Positions 10,097 through 18,222 of a DNA stretch of 53,870 bases are shown in pieces. The notes beneath the pieces are model-generated. The model made no database searches. It was not told the DNA's origin and worked only from the letters and a program-made list of their open reading frames with translations. A program made the position numbers and the translations under genes. How positions within the stretch are numbered: position 1 is the first letter of the stretch; the number at the start of each line of letters is the position of its first letter. This DNA comes from Pontibacillus marinus BH030004 = DSM 16465 (lineage in GTDB: Bacteria; Bacillota; Bacilli; Bacillales; BH030062), in the NCBI RefSeq assembly GCF_000425225.1, contig NZ_AULJ01000041.1, positions 1 through 53,870 on the forward strand, written 5' to 3'.

Positions 10097-10927
10097 TTAT
10101 TTACAGAAGATATGCTTTCCGATTTCTTTTATTTGAGGACGACTCCATATCCAATCAGAGGTCGCAGTGTTCGGGTTAAAATAATAAAGTGCATTTCCAG
10201 ATGGGTCCCACCCATTCATTGCGTCCATAACAGCTTTTTTAGCCGATTCATCTGGAGTTAACCAAATTTGACCGTCACTTACTGCGGTAAATGCACGCGG
10301 TTCAAAAATAACGCCAGATACGCTATTTGGGAATGTTGAGCTCACAACACGGTTAATAATAACCGCAGCAACTGCAACTTTACCGACATATGGCTCTCCA
10401 CGGGCCTCTCCATGGACAGCGTTTGCCATCAGTTTAATATCATTTTGGGAATAACCAGTAGGAACATTAACCGAGGTAGGTTGCGCTGCTTCTTTTCCTC
10501 CTCCACCTTGATTTCCTTGCTGAGTTCCTCCTTGATTGGTTTGTCCATCCCTTGGGGCTCCACCGTAATAGTTCACGTCTTCACCAGCTGCAATTTTCCG
10601 CTTCACATATTGCTTATCATAGTTCGTAACACTAATCAATTTTTGCTTGGTTGTGGGCCCTGCTAATCCATCTACAGTTAAACCGAAATCCTTTTGGAAG
10701 TTTCGTAACGCCCAATAGGTCCCCCATCCAAATACACCGTCAATATTCCCTTCATAAAATCCGATATATTGGAGTCTAGATTGGAGTTCAATAACATCAT
10801 CACCTGTTGCGCCTTTTTGTAAAATACGCTGACTAAATGCATGAGATTCATTGTCTCCGCTAGATGTAATCGAGATCGCTAGCAAAGCCACAATCATGAT
10901 CATAGATACACGTTTTATTAATATCAT
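10097..10927 (-). CDS. sleB: Spore cortex-lytic enzyme SleB
   Basis: SleB is a lytic transglycosylase that degrades cortex peptidoglycan containing muramic-delta-lactam during germination. A signal peptide (residues 1 to about 30) leads to a peptidoglycan-binding domain (about 38-95, with LQSRLQYIGFY and DGLAGPTTKQKL). A Gly/Gln-rich linker is followed by the hydrolase_2 domain, where HGEARGEPYVGKVAVAAV carries the catalytic glutamate. It is 276 residues, slightly shorter than in B. subtilis because the linker is short. AGGAGG precedes the ATG. Expression in the forespore is expected from the upstream sigma-G-like promoter. Confidence 0.95.
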   Translation of the reverse strand: MILIKRVSMIMIVALLAISITSSGDNESHAFSQRILQKGATGDDVIELQSRLQYIGFYEGNIDGVFGWGTYWALRNFQKDFGLTVDGLAGPTTKQKLISVTNYDKQYVKRKIAAGEDVNYYGGAPRDGQTNQGGTQQGNQGGGGKEAAQPTSVNVPTGYSQNDIKLMANAVHGEARGEPYVGKVAVAAVIINRVVSSTFPNSVSGVIFEPRAFTAVSDGQIWLTPDESAKKAVMDAMNGWDPSGNALYYFNPNTATSDWIWSRPQIKEIGKHIFCK

Positions 10928-10956
10928 CCTGCCGCTCCTCCTGCAATTTGAGAATC

Positions 10957-10986
10957 AGTATTGTCCACAATAGTTTCTGATACTCA
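10957..10986 (-). promoter_or_regulatory. Candidate sigma-G promoter of sleB-ypeB
   Basis: On the minus strand TGAGTA (10981-10986) and CAATACT (10957-10963) are 17 bases apart, close to the sigma-G pattern. sleB is known to be sigma-G dependent in B. subtilis. The match is partial. Confidence 0.45.
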
Positions 10987-11054
10987 CGTAGATTTATACA
11001 TAAAAAAGAAAGCTTAGCAGTTGAGATATAGATAGAAAGATTATTCAGTTAAAT

Positions 11055-11457
11055 GGCAGTTATGTTGAAGACTTGAAACTGAGAGGAGTCCGTTGCATTT
11101 ATGCAGTGCTGGGGGCTATGTTCTCGTGGGAAGGAATAGTATTCCCTTGGGTAGGCGATGGATTCGCTCGGGTAAGCGACGGAATCGCTCGGGTAAGCGA
11201 CGGATTCGCTCGGGTAAGCGACGGAATCCCTCGGGTAGGCGATGGATTCGCTCGGGTAAGCGACAGATTCTCTCGGGTAAGCGACGGATTCGCTCAGACG
11301 ACGGAATCGCTCGGGTAAGCGACGGAATCCCTCGGGTAGGCGACGGAATCCCTCGGGTAGGCGACAGAATCCCTCGGGTAGACGCCGAATTCCCTCGCCC
11401 CCCTGCACTACCGCCTCGCACTTTATCTCGAAACCAAGTCTTCAACAATAGGGGGCT
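11055..11457 (-). repeat. R1 repeat family, copy A (interior replaced by tandem repeats)
   Basis: Both ends match the other R1 copies in inverted orientation. At the upper end the minus strand reads AGCCCCCTATTGTTGAAG and continues GACTTGG and GAGATAAAGTGCG. At the lower end it reads GTTTCAAGTCTTCAACAT, preceded by CAACGGACT. The two large hairpin modules of copies B and C are missing, and the interior is a 21-bp tandem array. It lies between the sleB promoter and the prsW terminator; the region 10987-11480 holds no supportable gene. Confidence 0.85.
11139..11397. repeat. 21-bp tandem repeat array, 12 units plus a partial one
   Basis: Units of GGAWTCSCTCGGGTARGCGA plus one pyrimidine run head to tail from 11139 to 11386, with a partial unit to 11397. 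One unit (11286-11302) has lost four bases. In most units TCGCT and AGCGA are separated by six bases and could form a small hairpin. Four overlapping frames are open because 21 is a multiple of three, but none has a ribosome binding site, and the four-base deletion shifts them. Confidence 0.95.
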
Positions 11458-11480
11458 TTAATGTATAAAAATCCAAACAA

Positions 11481-11505
11481 AAAAGCCTACAATTAAGCAG
11501 GCTTT
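11481..11505 (-). terminator. Intrinsic terminator of prsW
   Basis: Stem 11482-11490 with 11497-11505 (one G-T pair) is followed on the minus strand by TTTTTTG. The 5' arm overlaps the prsW stop codon. Confidence 0.8.
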
Positions 11506-12193
11506 ACGCATTCCATTTTTTCTTTTCTATCGGAACTACTTTTATACGATACTCATTTGCTATTTTCACCTTACGAAGGGCAAGTAACCATAATAAAATC
11601 ATAAATGGAGTTAAAATATAAATCCAATACGTGCTCCACATTTCTAAAATCAAGTCATAAAATCCGTGCAAAATTATAGGAAGAAACAACGATACTACGA
11701 GTAGTTTAGACTTTTTCGACTGAATATTTGAAGTTTTGGCCTTACCCATATAATACCCCATAAGAACTCCAAATAACGCATGAGAAGAAACGGGGAATAA
11801 TGCTCTTCCCATGGCAACTTCAATACCATTTGCAAACAAATACAGAATATTCTCTACCGTTGCAAACCCTAAACTAATCGAAACACCATATAATATACCA
11901 TCATAATGACCATTAAACGATGTATGTTTATAAACGACATATAAAAATATAAACCATTTAAAGAATTCTTCCAAAGAGCCCGAGAGGAGGAAAGATTGAC
12001 TCCATGCTGCTTGAGCAACACCTTCAGTCTCAAATGCATATTGGATGAACATAATCGGAAACACCAGAAGGGCTCCCATTATAAATGTACGTATAATCAT
12101 TGAAATAGGATCATGGTCGAAACGGTCTTTTAAGTAAAAGAATGACATTAACGACAGACCTGGTGCAATAGCCGCTGATAACAATGTAAACAC
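11504..12193 (-). CDS. prsW: PrsW-type intramembrane protease
   Basis: PrsW makes the site-1 cut of the anti-sigma factor RsiW in B. subtilis in response to envelope and antimicrobial peptide stress. This 229-residue polytopic protein has the family motif EEFFK at residues 75-79, a conserved histidine in HALFGVLMGYYMG, and another in ILHGFYD. The start is a GTG with GGAGG seven bases upstream. The family and its membrane protease fold are clear; the target in this organism is not shown by the sequence, and RsiX encoded at 27585 need not be it. Confidence 0.9.
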   Translation of the reverse strand: MFTLLSAAIAPGLSLMSFFYLKDRFDHDPISMIIRTFIMGALLVFPIMFIQYAFETEGVAQAAWSQSFLLSGSLEEFFKWFIFLYVVYKHTSFNGHYDGILYGVSISLGFATVENILYLFANGIEVAMGRALFPVSSHALFGVLMGYYMGKAKTSNIQSKKSKLLVVSLFLPIILHGFYDLILEMWSTYWIYILTPFMILLWLLALRKVKIANEYRIKVVPIEKKKWNA

Positions 12194-12285
12194 AACCGTT
12201 CCTCCCCCCTTCCAATTCTATCCCATTCATCGTATCATGAACGTAGTAGAAAGAAAATATTGAAAGAAAACTGTAGGTGATGGTA

Positions 12286-13254
12286 ATGAAAAAAATTCTA
12301 ATTATACATACTGGCGGTACGATCTCCATGAAGGAAAACAAACAAACAGGAGAAGTTGCTCCAGAAGGAGAGCATCCACTTCTAGAAGTGTTACCTTCTT
12401 TATCTGGGATAGCAGATATACAAGATGAAGTTTTATTCCATATTCCGTCTCCACATATGACTCCTAACCATATGCTTACGCTAGGAAAAAGAATTCATGA
12501 ACGCCTTGCTAATGAAGATATTGACGGAATTGTGGTGACCCATGGAACAGATACACTTGAAGAGACTGCTTTTTTTCTCGACATTTACTTACAAACACGT
12601 AAACCCGTTATTGTAACGGGTGCAATGAGGTCAATTAATGAAGTTGGTTCTGATGGACTATATAACCTTATGACTTCAGTCAGAGTAGCATGCTCTGAAG
12701 AAGCCCAGGATAAAGGGGTTTTAGTTGTTATGAATGATGAGATTCACACAGCTAAAAACGTTACAAAAACTTCAACAAGTAACATTGCTACATTTCAAAG
12801 CCCACAATATGGTCCTATTGGAATTATTACAAAGCGAAATATCTTATTCCACCATTCATTAACGAGAAGAGAATCCTATCCAGTACAACATTTAAACAAA
12901 CATGTTGGCCTTGTTAAAACCTATGCTGGTATGGAAGGCTCTATTTTCGAAGCCTTTGAGAACGCTGGTATAGATGGCCTGGTAATAGAAGCACTTGGGC
13001 AAGGAAATGTTCCACCAACGATTGTAGAACCCTTAAAACAACTATTAGATCAAGGAGTACCTATAGTTCTTGTCTCCCGTTGCTACCAAGGCATCGTACA
13101 AGATGTTTATAGCTATGAAGGTGGGGGTAGCTCATTAAAAGACATGGGCGTTATTTTCTCAAACGGCTTAACTGGTCCGAAGGCGAGAATTAAACTACTG
13201 ATTGCGTTAGAAATGACAGATAATCATAATGAACTGATGGCGATGTTTGCTTAA
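12286..13254 (+). CDS. ansA: Type I L-asparaginase
   Basis: The cytosolic enzyme hydrolyses asparagine to aspartate and ammonia. Both catalytic threonine motifs are present: HTGGTISM near residue 10 and THGTDTLEETAFF near residue 87. Three in-frame starts occur (GTG 12277, ATG 12280, ATG 12286); AGGTGAT sits four bases before 12286, which gives the usual MKKILIIHTGGT start and 322 residues. It is transcribed divergently from prsW and convergently with bdr. No signal peptide is present, consistent with the cytosolic type. Confidence 0.94.
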   Translation: MKKILIIHTGGTISMKENKQTGEVAPEGEHPLLEVLPSLSGIADIQDEVLFHIPSPHMTPNHMLTLGKRIHERLANEDIDGIVVTHGTDTLEETAFFLDIYLQTRKPVIVTGAMRSINEVGSDGLYNLMTSVRVACSEEAQDKGVLVVMNDEIHTAKNVTKTSTSNIATFQSPQYGPIGIITKRNILFHHSLTRRESYPVQHLNKHVGLVKTYAGMEGSIFEAFENAGIDGLVIEALGQGNVPPTIVEPLKQLLDQGVPIVLVSRCYQGIVQDVYSYEGGGSSLKDMGVIFSNGLTGPKARIKLLIALEMTDNHNELMAMFA

Positions 13255-13255
13255 G

Positions 13256-13706
13256 AAAGGCGCAAGTGCCCGTTTAGCAACGAAGGGACTGGACTGAGCC
13301 CGTAGTACGATTAACCAAACTTGCTGATTGGCAAGCCGATAGGCGCAGACAGAAGCTTAGTTGCCGTGGTACTTTAACCTAGAAATTTTAACTCCGTCGA
13401 TTTACTTCTTTGCTAAAATTTCATGTCATCAAATGTGTAAAGGAAACACGATGAGCCTTAGCGAATCGATGTTGACTTATCGTACGGAGAAAGTAATAAG
13501 GAAGATCGGTTAAGTTCGTCACGTCATGTGACAACACCGATCTGACCTACATCCTGTAGGCCCAAGTTCGTCACGTCATGTGACAACACCGATCTGACCT
13601 ACATCCTGTAGGCCCAAGTTCGTCACGTCCTGTGACAACACCGATCTGACCCACGTCGTGTGGGCCCAAGTCCATTCGTTGCTGGGCGCTGGAGCTAGAC
13701 ATCGTA
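13256..13706. repeat. R2 repeat family, copy 2 (full length, with hairpin cassettes)
   Basis: The element starts right after the ansA stop with GGCGCAAGTGCCCG and ends with TTGCTGGGCGCTGGAGCT. The two ends contain a near-perfect inverted repeat: AGCAACGAAGGGACT on the left and the complement of AGCAACGAATGGACT on the right (14 of 15 bases). The middle matches copy 1 at the window start. It carries three tandem 52-bp hairpin units. It fills the space between convergent ansA and bdr together with a terminator, and shows no coding potential. Confidence 0.85.
13503..13667. repeat. Three tandem 52-bp folded units inside R2 copy 2
   Basis: Units run 13512-13563, 13564-13615 and 13616-13667. Each contains two hairpins, GTCAC/GTGAC and CCTAC/GTAGG, and the first is enclosed by AGATCGGT (13503-13510) and ACCGATCT. 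Unit 3 has CCCAC/GTGGG in place of CCTAC/GTAGG, a paired change that keeps the stem. A relative lies in R1 copy B at 27345. Confidence 0.95.
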
Positions 13707-13743
13707 GAGCTACCAACTTATACTTTCCTTACTCCTTAACAAT

Positions 13744-13789
13744 AAAAGTTCCGCTATCCTATCCTTCAAGGTTAGGTAGCGGAACTTTT
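13744..13789. terminator. Bidirectional terminator for ansA and bdr
   Basis: A stem of about 20 bp with minor mismatches (from AAAAGTTCCGCTA at 13744 to TAGCGGAACTTTT) is flanked by A and T runs on either side. It directly abuts the bdr stop codon and so can serve both convergent genes. Confidence 0.85.
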
Positions 13790-14767
13790 TTATTCTTTTC
13801 CTGTTATATCTTTCGCGATATGTTCACCATGGTGACGCCCATTTTCAATAAAAATCTCATTATTGTTATAACCAGCTGCAATAACACCTGAAATGTAAAT
13901 TCCAGGTACGTTGGTTTCCATCGTATCTTCATTAAAGGTTGGTCTTCCAGTTTCTTCATCAATGGTTACACCCATTTTTTGTAGAAATCCGTGATCAGGA
14001 CGGTAACCTGTCATAGCAAAAACGAAATCATTTTCGATGACTTTTTCTTTACCTCCAACTTGATAGTAAATGTGATCTGTATCGATTTTAGTAACATTCG
14101 CATTAAATTCCATAGACACGACATCTTTATCTACTAGTGCAGTAAACTCAGGTAAGATCCATGGCTTAACACTTTTCGAATAATCGGATCCTCTATACAA
14201 GACCGTTACATTTGCTTCTGCTTTCACTAGCTCTAGCGCTGCATCTACAGCAGAGTTTTTACCACCAATTATCGCTACATTTTTCCCAAAGTATGGGTGA
14301 GCTTCTTTGAAGTAGTGACTCACTTTATCTAGGTTTTCCCCTTCTATCCCCATGTAGTTCGGTTGGTCGTAATAGCCTGTAGCAATGACTACTTGATTGG
14401 CTTTGTAAAATGTCTGTTCACCAGATTGCTTTTCAGTACAAACTTCAAAGCCTTCCCCTGTATTATGAACCTTCATCACACGTTCATATGTGTTCACACG
14501 TAGTTCTTTTCTTCTAGAAACAGAACGATAATATGCTAAAGCTTGATTACGTACTGGTTTTTTATGTTCTGTAATGAAGGGTACCTTACCAATTTCAAGT
14601 TTCTCACTTGAACTAAAAAATGTTTGGTGTGTTGGATAATGATAAATAGAGTTTACAACATTCCCTTTTTCAATAAGGAGTGGGTTAATCCCTCTCTCCT
14701 GTAGTTCGATTGCTGTAGACATTCCACATGGCCCAGCTCCTATGATGATTACTTCTTCGGTTTGCAC
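13790..14767 (-). CDS. bdr: Bacilliredoxin reductase Bdr (YpdA)
   Basis: This flavoprotein NADPH-dependent oxidoreductase reduces bacillithiol disulfide and works with bacilliredoxins in thiol redox control. The N-terminal FAD motif IIGAGPCGMSTAI includes the family cysteine next to the glycine motif; the NADPH-binding motif IIGGKNSAVDAALEL lies mid-protein. The 325-residue length is typical. The start is a GTG with GAGGAG nine bases upstream. It lies 100 bases downstream of gudB with a terminator between, so it likely has its own promoter or receives readthrough. Confidence 0.92.
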   Translation of the reverse strand: MQTEEVIIIGAGPCGMSTAIELQERGINPLLIEKGNVVNSIYHYPTHQTFFSSSEKLEIGKVPFITEHKKPVRNQALAYYRSVSRRKELRVNTYERVMKVHNTGEGFEVCTEKQSGEQTFYKANQVVIATGYYDQPNYMGIEGENLDKVSHYFKEAHPYFGKNVAIIGGKNSAVDAALELVKAEANVTVLYRGSDYSKSVKPWILPEFTALVDKDVVSMEFNANVTKIDTDHIYYQVGGKEKVIENDFVFAMTGYRPDHGFLQKMGVTIDEETGRPTFNEDTMETNVPGIYISGVIAAGYNNNEIFIENGRHHGEHIAKDITGKE

Positions 14768-14810
14768 AAAAGTTCACTCCTCTATAGTTAACAAGCATTA
14801 AATTCCAATA

Positions 14811-14851
14811 AAATAAAAAAACATCTCCCACCAATATAATGATAGGAGATG
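14811..14851 (-). terminator. Intrinsic terminator of gudB
   Basis: CATCTCC and GGAGATG form the stem with a long loop; on the minus strand it is followed by TTTTTTTATTTT. It lies 20 bases beyond the gudB stop. Confidence 0.8.
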
Positions 14852-14868
14852 CTCTAAAAAGATTCAAC

Positions 14869-16149
14869 CTAAATCCATCCACGGAAACGTGCCGCTTCAG
14901 CCATTTTTCTTACACCGACCATATAAGCAGCCAAACGCATATCAATACGTCTCGTATCTGCTGTGTTATAAACCGTATTAAATCCTTTTACCATAACCTT
15001 ATGAAGCTTCTCTTCTACTTCTTCCTCGCTCCAGTAATAACCCTGGTTATTCTGAACCCATTCGAAATACGAAACGGTTACGCCACCAGCTGAAGCTAAA
15101 ACATCCGGAACAAGTAAGATATCACGTTCAGAGAGAATGCGTGTCCCTTCCATAGTAGTAGGGCCGTTTGCCGCTTCAACTACGATAGAAGCCTTTATAT
15201 TATGAGCATTGTCTTCTGTAATCTGGTTCTCAATTGCGGCCGGAACTAGAATATCACAATCTAATTCAAGCAATTCTTCATTTGTAATCGTGTTTTTAAA
15301 TAAGTTGGTCACAGTACCAAAACTATCTCTACGATCAAGTAAATATTCAACATCTAAACCTTCTGGATCATGTAATGCACCTTGCGCATCCGAAATACCA
15401 ATAACTTTCGCTCCTGCATCATACATAAACTTAGCTAAGAAACTTCCTGCATTACCAAACCCTTGAATGACAACGCGAGCTCCTTCAATGTTAATACCTT
15501 TTTTCTTTGCTGCTTCATCTATGCAAATGGTAACCCCTTTTGCTGTAGCAGATTCTCTACCGTGAGAACCTCCTAAAACAAGTGGTTTTCCTGTAATAAA
15601 TCCTGGATTATTAAATTCATCAATTCGGCTATACTCATCCATCATCCAAGCCATAATTTGAGAATTCGTGAACACGTCAGGAGCTGGTATGTCTTTGTTT
15701 GGTCCAACAATTTGGCTAATAGCACGAACATAGCCTCGGCTCAAACCTTCTAGCTCTCGGAATGACATCTCACGTGGATCACATAGGATACCACCTTTAC
15801 CCCCACCATAAGGTAAGTCGACAATTCCAGCTTTAAGACTCATCCAAATTGAGAGAGCTTTTACCTCTTTTTCAGTTACATTGGGGTGAAAGCGTACACC
15901 ACCCTTTGTTGGTCCAACTGCGTCATTATGTTGAGCACGGTAGCCCGTGAAAATCTTTATAGAGCCATCGTCCATTCGTACAGGAATTCTAACTGTCATC
16001 ATTCGAACAGGTTCTTTTAATAAATCAAATACCTCTTTCGGATACCCAAGCTTATCAAGGGCATTACTTACAACGGTTTGTGTAGACTTTAATACATCTA
16101 GTTTGTCATTATTTTCGTTTCCAGAGTCTGCTGCTTTATCGGCTACCAA
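14869..16149 (-). CDS. gudB: NAD-dependent glutamate dehydrogenase
   Basis: The enzyme deaminates glutamate to 2-oxoglutarate for catabolism. Signatures include PYGGGKGGI with the catalytic lysine, PAPDVFTNSQIMAW, and the Rossmann segment VVIQGFGNAGS. The 426 residues match the hexameric GudB/RocG group, and the inactivating nine-base duplication known from laboratory B. subtilis gudB is absent, so the enzyme should be active. The start is a TTG with GGGAGG eight bases upstream. A sigma-A promoter with a cre box about 135 bases upstream predicts catabolite repression, a trait of rocG rather than gudB, so the symbol is uncertain. Confidence 0.9.
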   Translation of the reverse strand: MVADKAADSGNENNDKLDVLKSTQTVVSNALDKLGYPKEVFDLLKEPVRMMTVRIPVRMDDGSIKIFTGYRAQHNDAVGPTKGGVRFHPNVTEKEVKALSIWMSLKAGIVDLPYGGGKGGILCDPREMSFRELEGLSRGYVRAISQIVGPNKDIPAPDVFTNSQIMAWMMDEYSRIDEFNNPGFITGKPLVLGGSHGRESATAKGVTICIDEAAKKKGINIEGARVVIQGFGNAGSFLAKFMYDAGAKVIGISDAQGALHDPEGLDVEYLLDRRDSFGTVTNLFKNTITNEELLELDCDILVPAAIENQITEDNAHNIKASIVVEAANGPTTMEGTRILSERDILLVPDVLASAGGVTVSYFEWVQNNQGYYWSEEEVEEKLHKVMVKGFNTVYNTADTRRIDMRLAAYMVGVRKMAEAARFRGWI

Positions 16150-16281
16150 TGAACTAACCTCCCATGAAAATTCAGTTCAATCTAAGTCCATTCCCTTTTC
16201 TTTCAGAGAATAGTATACATGTTCTAATTGATTATGCAAACAAGAAAAAGAAGATTTTCATGTAACTGTATCCAATAAACA

Positions 16282-16323
16282 TGTAAGCGATTTCATTATA
16301 AGTTCCTTTTCGTAAACTTTCAA
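16282..16323 (-). promoter_or_regulatory. Sigma-A promoter with CcpA cre box for gudB
   Basis: On the minus strand TTGAAA (16318-16323) and TATAAT (16295-16300) are exactly 17 bases apart. TGAAATCGCTTACA (16282-16295) fits every position of the cre consensus TGWAANCGNTNWCA and covers the transcription start region, the placement expected for repression. The rest of the 376-base gap 16150-16525 is AT-rich leader sequence plus the mecB terminator. Confidence 0.85.
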
Positions 16324-16489
16324 TAACCTTTTTCAACTATTAATATGTGCTATTACTATATTCTTCATTATCCTAACATGTTCAATTGAAATATTGTACT
16401 CAAAACATCCTTTATTGAAGAATTTTTTCGTGAAAATTTCGGCTGATATGTATAAGTTCCGCTATTTGAGACGACTTTAAACCCTTTTT

Positions 16490-16522
16490 CAAAAAAAGAT
16501 CGACCACTACTTCGATCGATCT
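16490..16522 (-). terminator. Intrinsic terminator of mecB
   Basis: Arms 16497-16503 and 16516-16522 pair perfectly and are followed on the minus strand by a run of seven T. It lies just past the mecB stop. Confidence 0.8.
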
Positions 16523-16525
16523 CAT

Positions 16526-17107
16526 TTAATAAAAATATTTAATTATTTGTTGAATGGCTAACTCTTTAAAAATTGGCTTTCCATATTCCAACAATCGATG
16601 TTTCGTTATTGTACTGGGTGATGCAAACTCGGACATAATCGCAATGATATGTTCACGATTTTGTTCTTTCAGGTCCTCCTCATCTAACCGCATGTAATAA
16701 TAGTCATCAAAATGGTGGACTTCTCCTCCATCTAAACCTAAATGATGTAAATGCTGACTTACTTGTATAATATCCTCAAAAGTACCAAAAGCAAAAATCA
16801 TTTCTTTACTTTCATCCAATGTTACTTTCATTTCAATGTAATCATCATCAAAGTCATCATCTAATTGATCATTTTGGGTAACGACTATTAACATGCCCTG
16901 AGCTTGTAGCAAATGAACCTGAACAGACAACATCCCAAAAAGCTCAATTCCTAATTCATCTGTAGCTTCGTACATCATATCGTGAAATAACTGGTGTACT
17001 CGAGGTAAGTCATACCATAAATCATCCCGAGTTATTCCACGCTCTACAAGATCATCAAACGTGAGAAAAATCTTGAATTTATTGTGAGAAAGCTTCTCAA
17101 GACGCAT
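16526..17107 (-). CDS. mecB: Adaptor protein MecB (YpbH), MecA family
   Basis: MecA-type adaptors bring substrates to the ClpC-ClpP protease. The N-terminal substrate-recognition part (MRLEKLSHNKFKIFLTFDDL) and the C-terminal ClpC-binding domain (AFGTFEDIIQVSQHL) are present, joined by an acidic linker with many Asp residues around position 90. Length is 193 residues, near that of B. subtilis YpbH. Its position before the ypb cluster favours MecB over MecA. A run of six G serves as the ribosome binding site. It follows the MerR regulator by 110 bases. Confidence 0.85.
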   Translation of the reverse strand: MRLEKLSHNKFKIFLTFDDLVERGITRDDLWYDLPRVHQLFHDMMYEATDELGIELFGMLSVQVHLLQAQGMLIVVTQNDQLDDDFDDDYIEMKVTLDESKEMIFAFGTFEDIIQVSQHLHHLGLDGGEVHHFDDYYYMRLDEEDLKEQNREHIIAIMSEFASPSTITKHRLLEYGKPIFKELAIQQIIKYFY

Positions 17108-17220
17108 TCATTCATCCCCCCTGAATGCATTTCAATTTCTTATCTTAGTATATGTTTATTTTGGCAAAATGGTGCTGTTTAATAAAGTATATGATGGAAA
17201 AGCCAGGGGGACAAGTTTTT

Positions 17221-18129
17221 TTACAAAACATTTGCAAGCCATTTCTCCCATTCTTCCTTACTTCCCCCAACGATAAATGGTTCGATACGTTGCTTTTCTT
17301 CTTCTGGTAACATGTCATAAGCATATCCACCAAGACCTATCTTGAGGTTTGGAAATGTATCCTGTAAAGCCTTTGCTAAATCAACGGTTACTGGAATATT
17401 TTTCTTCATCGTGCATGACATAAATAAAAACTTAGGCTCAACTTCTTCAATAATGACATCCACATCACTAGGTGCAATGCTTTGTCCCAAATAGATCACA
17501 TCATATCCCTTACGCTTCAGAAATAAGGTGAAGATAAGCAATCCTAACTCATGCTTTTCATTCGGTCCACAAACACAAATCGCTTTAGGGAGCAATTGAT
17601 CTGTAGGAAGAGAAATAAGCATCATTCCTATACGAGAACGCAAGAAATTGGTTGCAAAATGTTCATGAGCACTTGTTATTTGATTCTCTTCCCACAATTG
17701 GCCTATCTTTACTAAGGATGGGCCAATGATTTCGATCGCAACTTTTTCCGGTGAAAAAATACTAAATACATAATCCAACTTTTTATGAGCTTCCTGTTCA
17801 TTAAATGAAAGTAATGCTTCTAGAATTTCTTCTGAAAAAGATTCGATTTGATCTTGTTGAACAGATTCATTTTGCTCAGTGCTAGCCAAATGGTTCTGAT
17901 TATTTTCTAATATGGAAACAGCTTGAGATATTGTAAAACCACGATTCACTTTATCAATTAGCCACTTTAATATCTTTATGTGTTCATCAGTATACAACCG
18001 ATGCCCCGCTTCATTTCGGTTAGGCCGTATCATTTTATACCGTCTTTCCCAGGCACGTAATGTACCAGGTTGGATTCCTAGCATGTTTGATACAGCTTTG
18101 ATGTTATACTTCCCTTGCGTGCTACCCAT
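17221..18129 (-). CDS. MerR regulator with B12-binding, CarH/LitR-type photoreceptor
   Basis: The 302-residue protein has a MerR DNA-binding domain (about residues 8-75, with TLRAWERRY and GHRLYTDEHI), a helical middle, and a cobalamin-binding C-terminus. The photoreceptor signature Wx9EH is intact (W146, E156, H157). The B12 motif ExHxxG is E191-G196 with H193 as the presumed lower ligand, then exactly 41 residues to SCT (238-240), then 26 residues to GG (267-268). In the CarH/LitR family, adenosylcobalamin binds in the dark and light breaks the carbon-cobalt bond, releasing repression. The start at 18129 has GGAGG eight bases upstream. The targets here are not known; no carotenoid or photolyase gene is adjacent. 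Confidence 0.88.
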   Translation of the reverse strand: MGSTQGKYNIKAVSNMLGIQPGTLRAWERRYKMIRPNRNEAGHRLYTDEHIKILKWLIDKVNRGFTISQAVSILENNQNHLASTEQNESVQQDQIESFSEEILEALLSFNEQEAHKKLDYVFSIFSPEKVAIEIIGPSLVKIGQLWEENQITSAHEHFATNFLRSRIGMMLISLPTDQLLPKAICVCGPNEKHELGLLIFTLFLKRKGYDVIYLGQSIAPSDVDVIIEEVEPKFLFMSCTMKKNIPVTVDLAKALQDTFPNLKIGLGGYAYDMLPEEEKQRIEPFIVGGSKEEWEKWLANVL

Positions 18130-18222
18130 ACGTATGTCCTCCAAAGCGTTATTTCCTTTATTATACGCCAATTTCAGCCTTGTGTAAAATACGTACGACA
18201 TTTGAATAACCTTTGCAGAGCA

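Noticed and set aside
11049-11461. Four overlapping open frames on both strands encoding 7-residue repeats (such as RRLPE- or YPSES-type repeats)
   Set aside because: They are a by-product of a 21-bp tandem repeat with no stop codons. None has a ribosome binding site, and a four-base deletion in one unit shifts each frame.
13503-13667. Possible CRISPR array
   Set aside because: The three 52-bp units are contiguous with no variable spacers, and there are no cas genes. The same applies to the 21-bp array at 11139.
14869-16149. Cryptic gudB with an inactivating internal duplication as in laboratory B. subtilis
   Set aside because: The protein is 426 residues and the active-site region shows no three-residue duplication.
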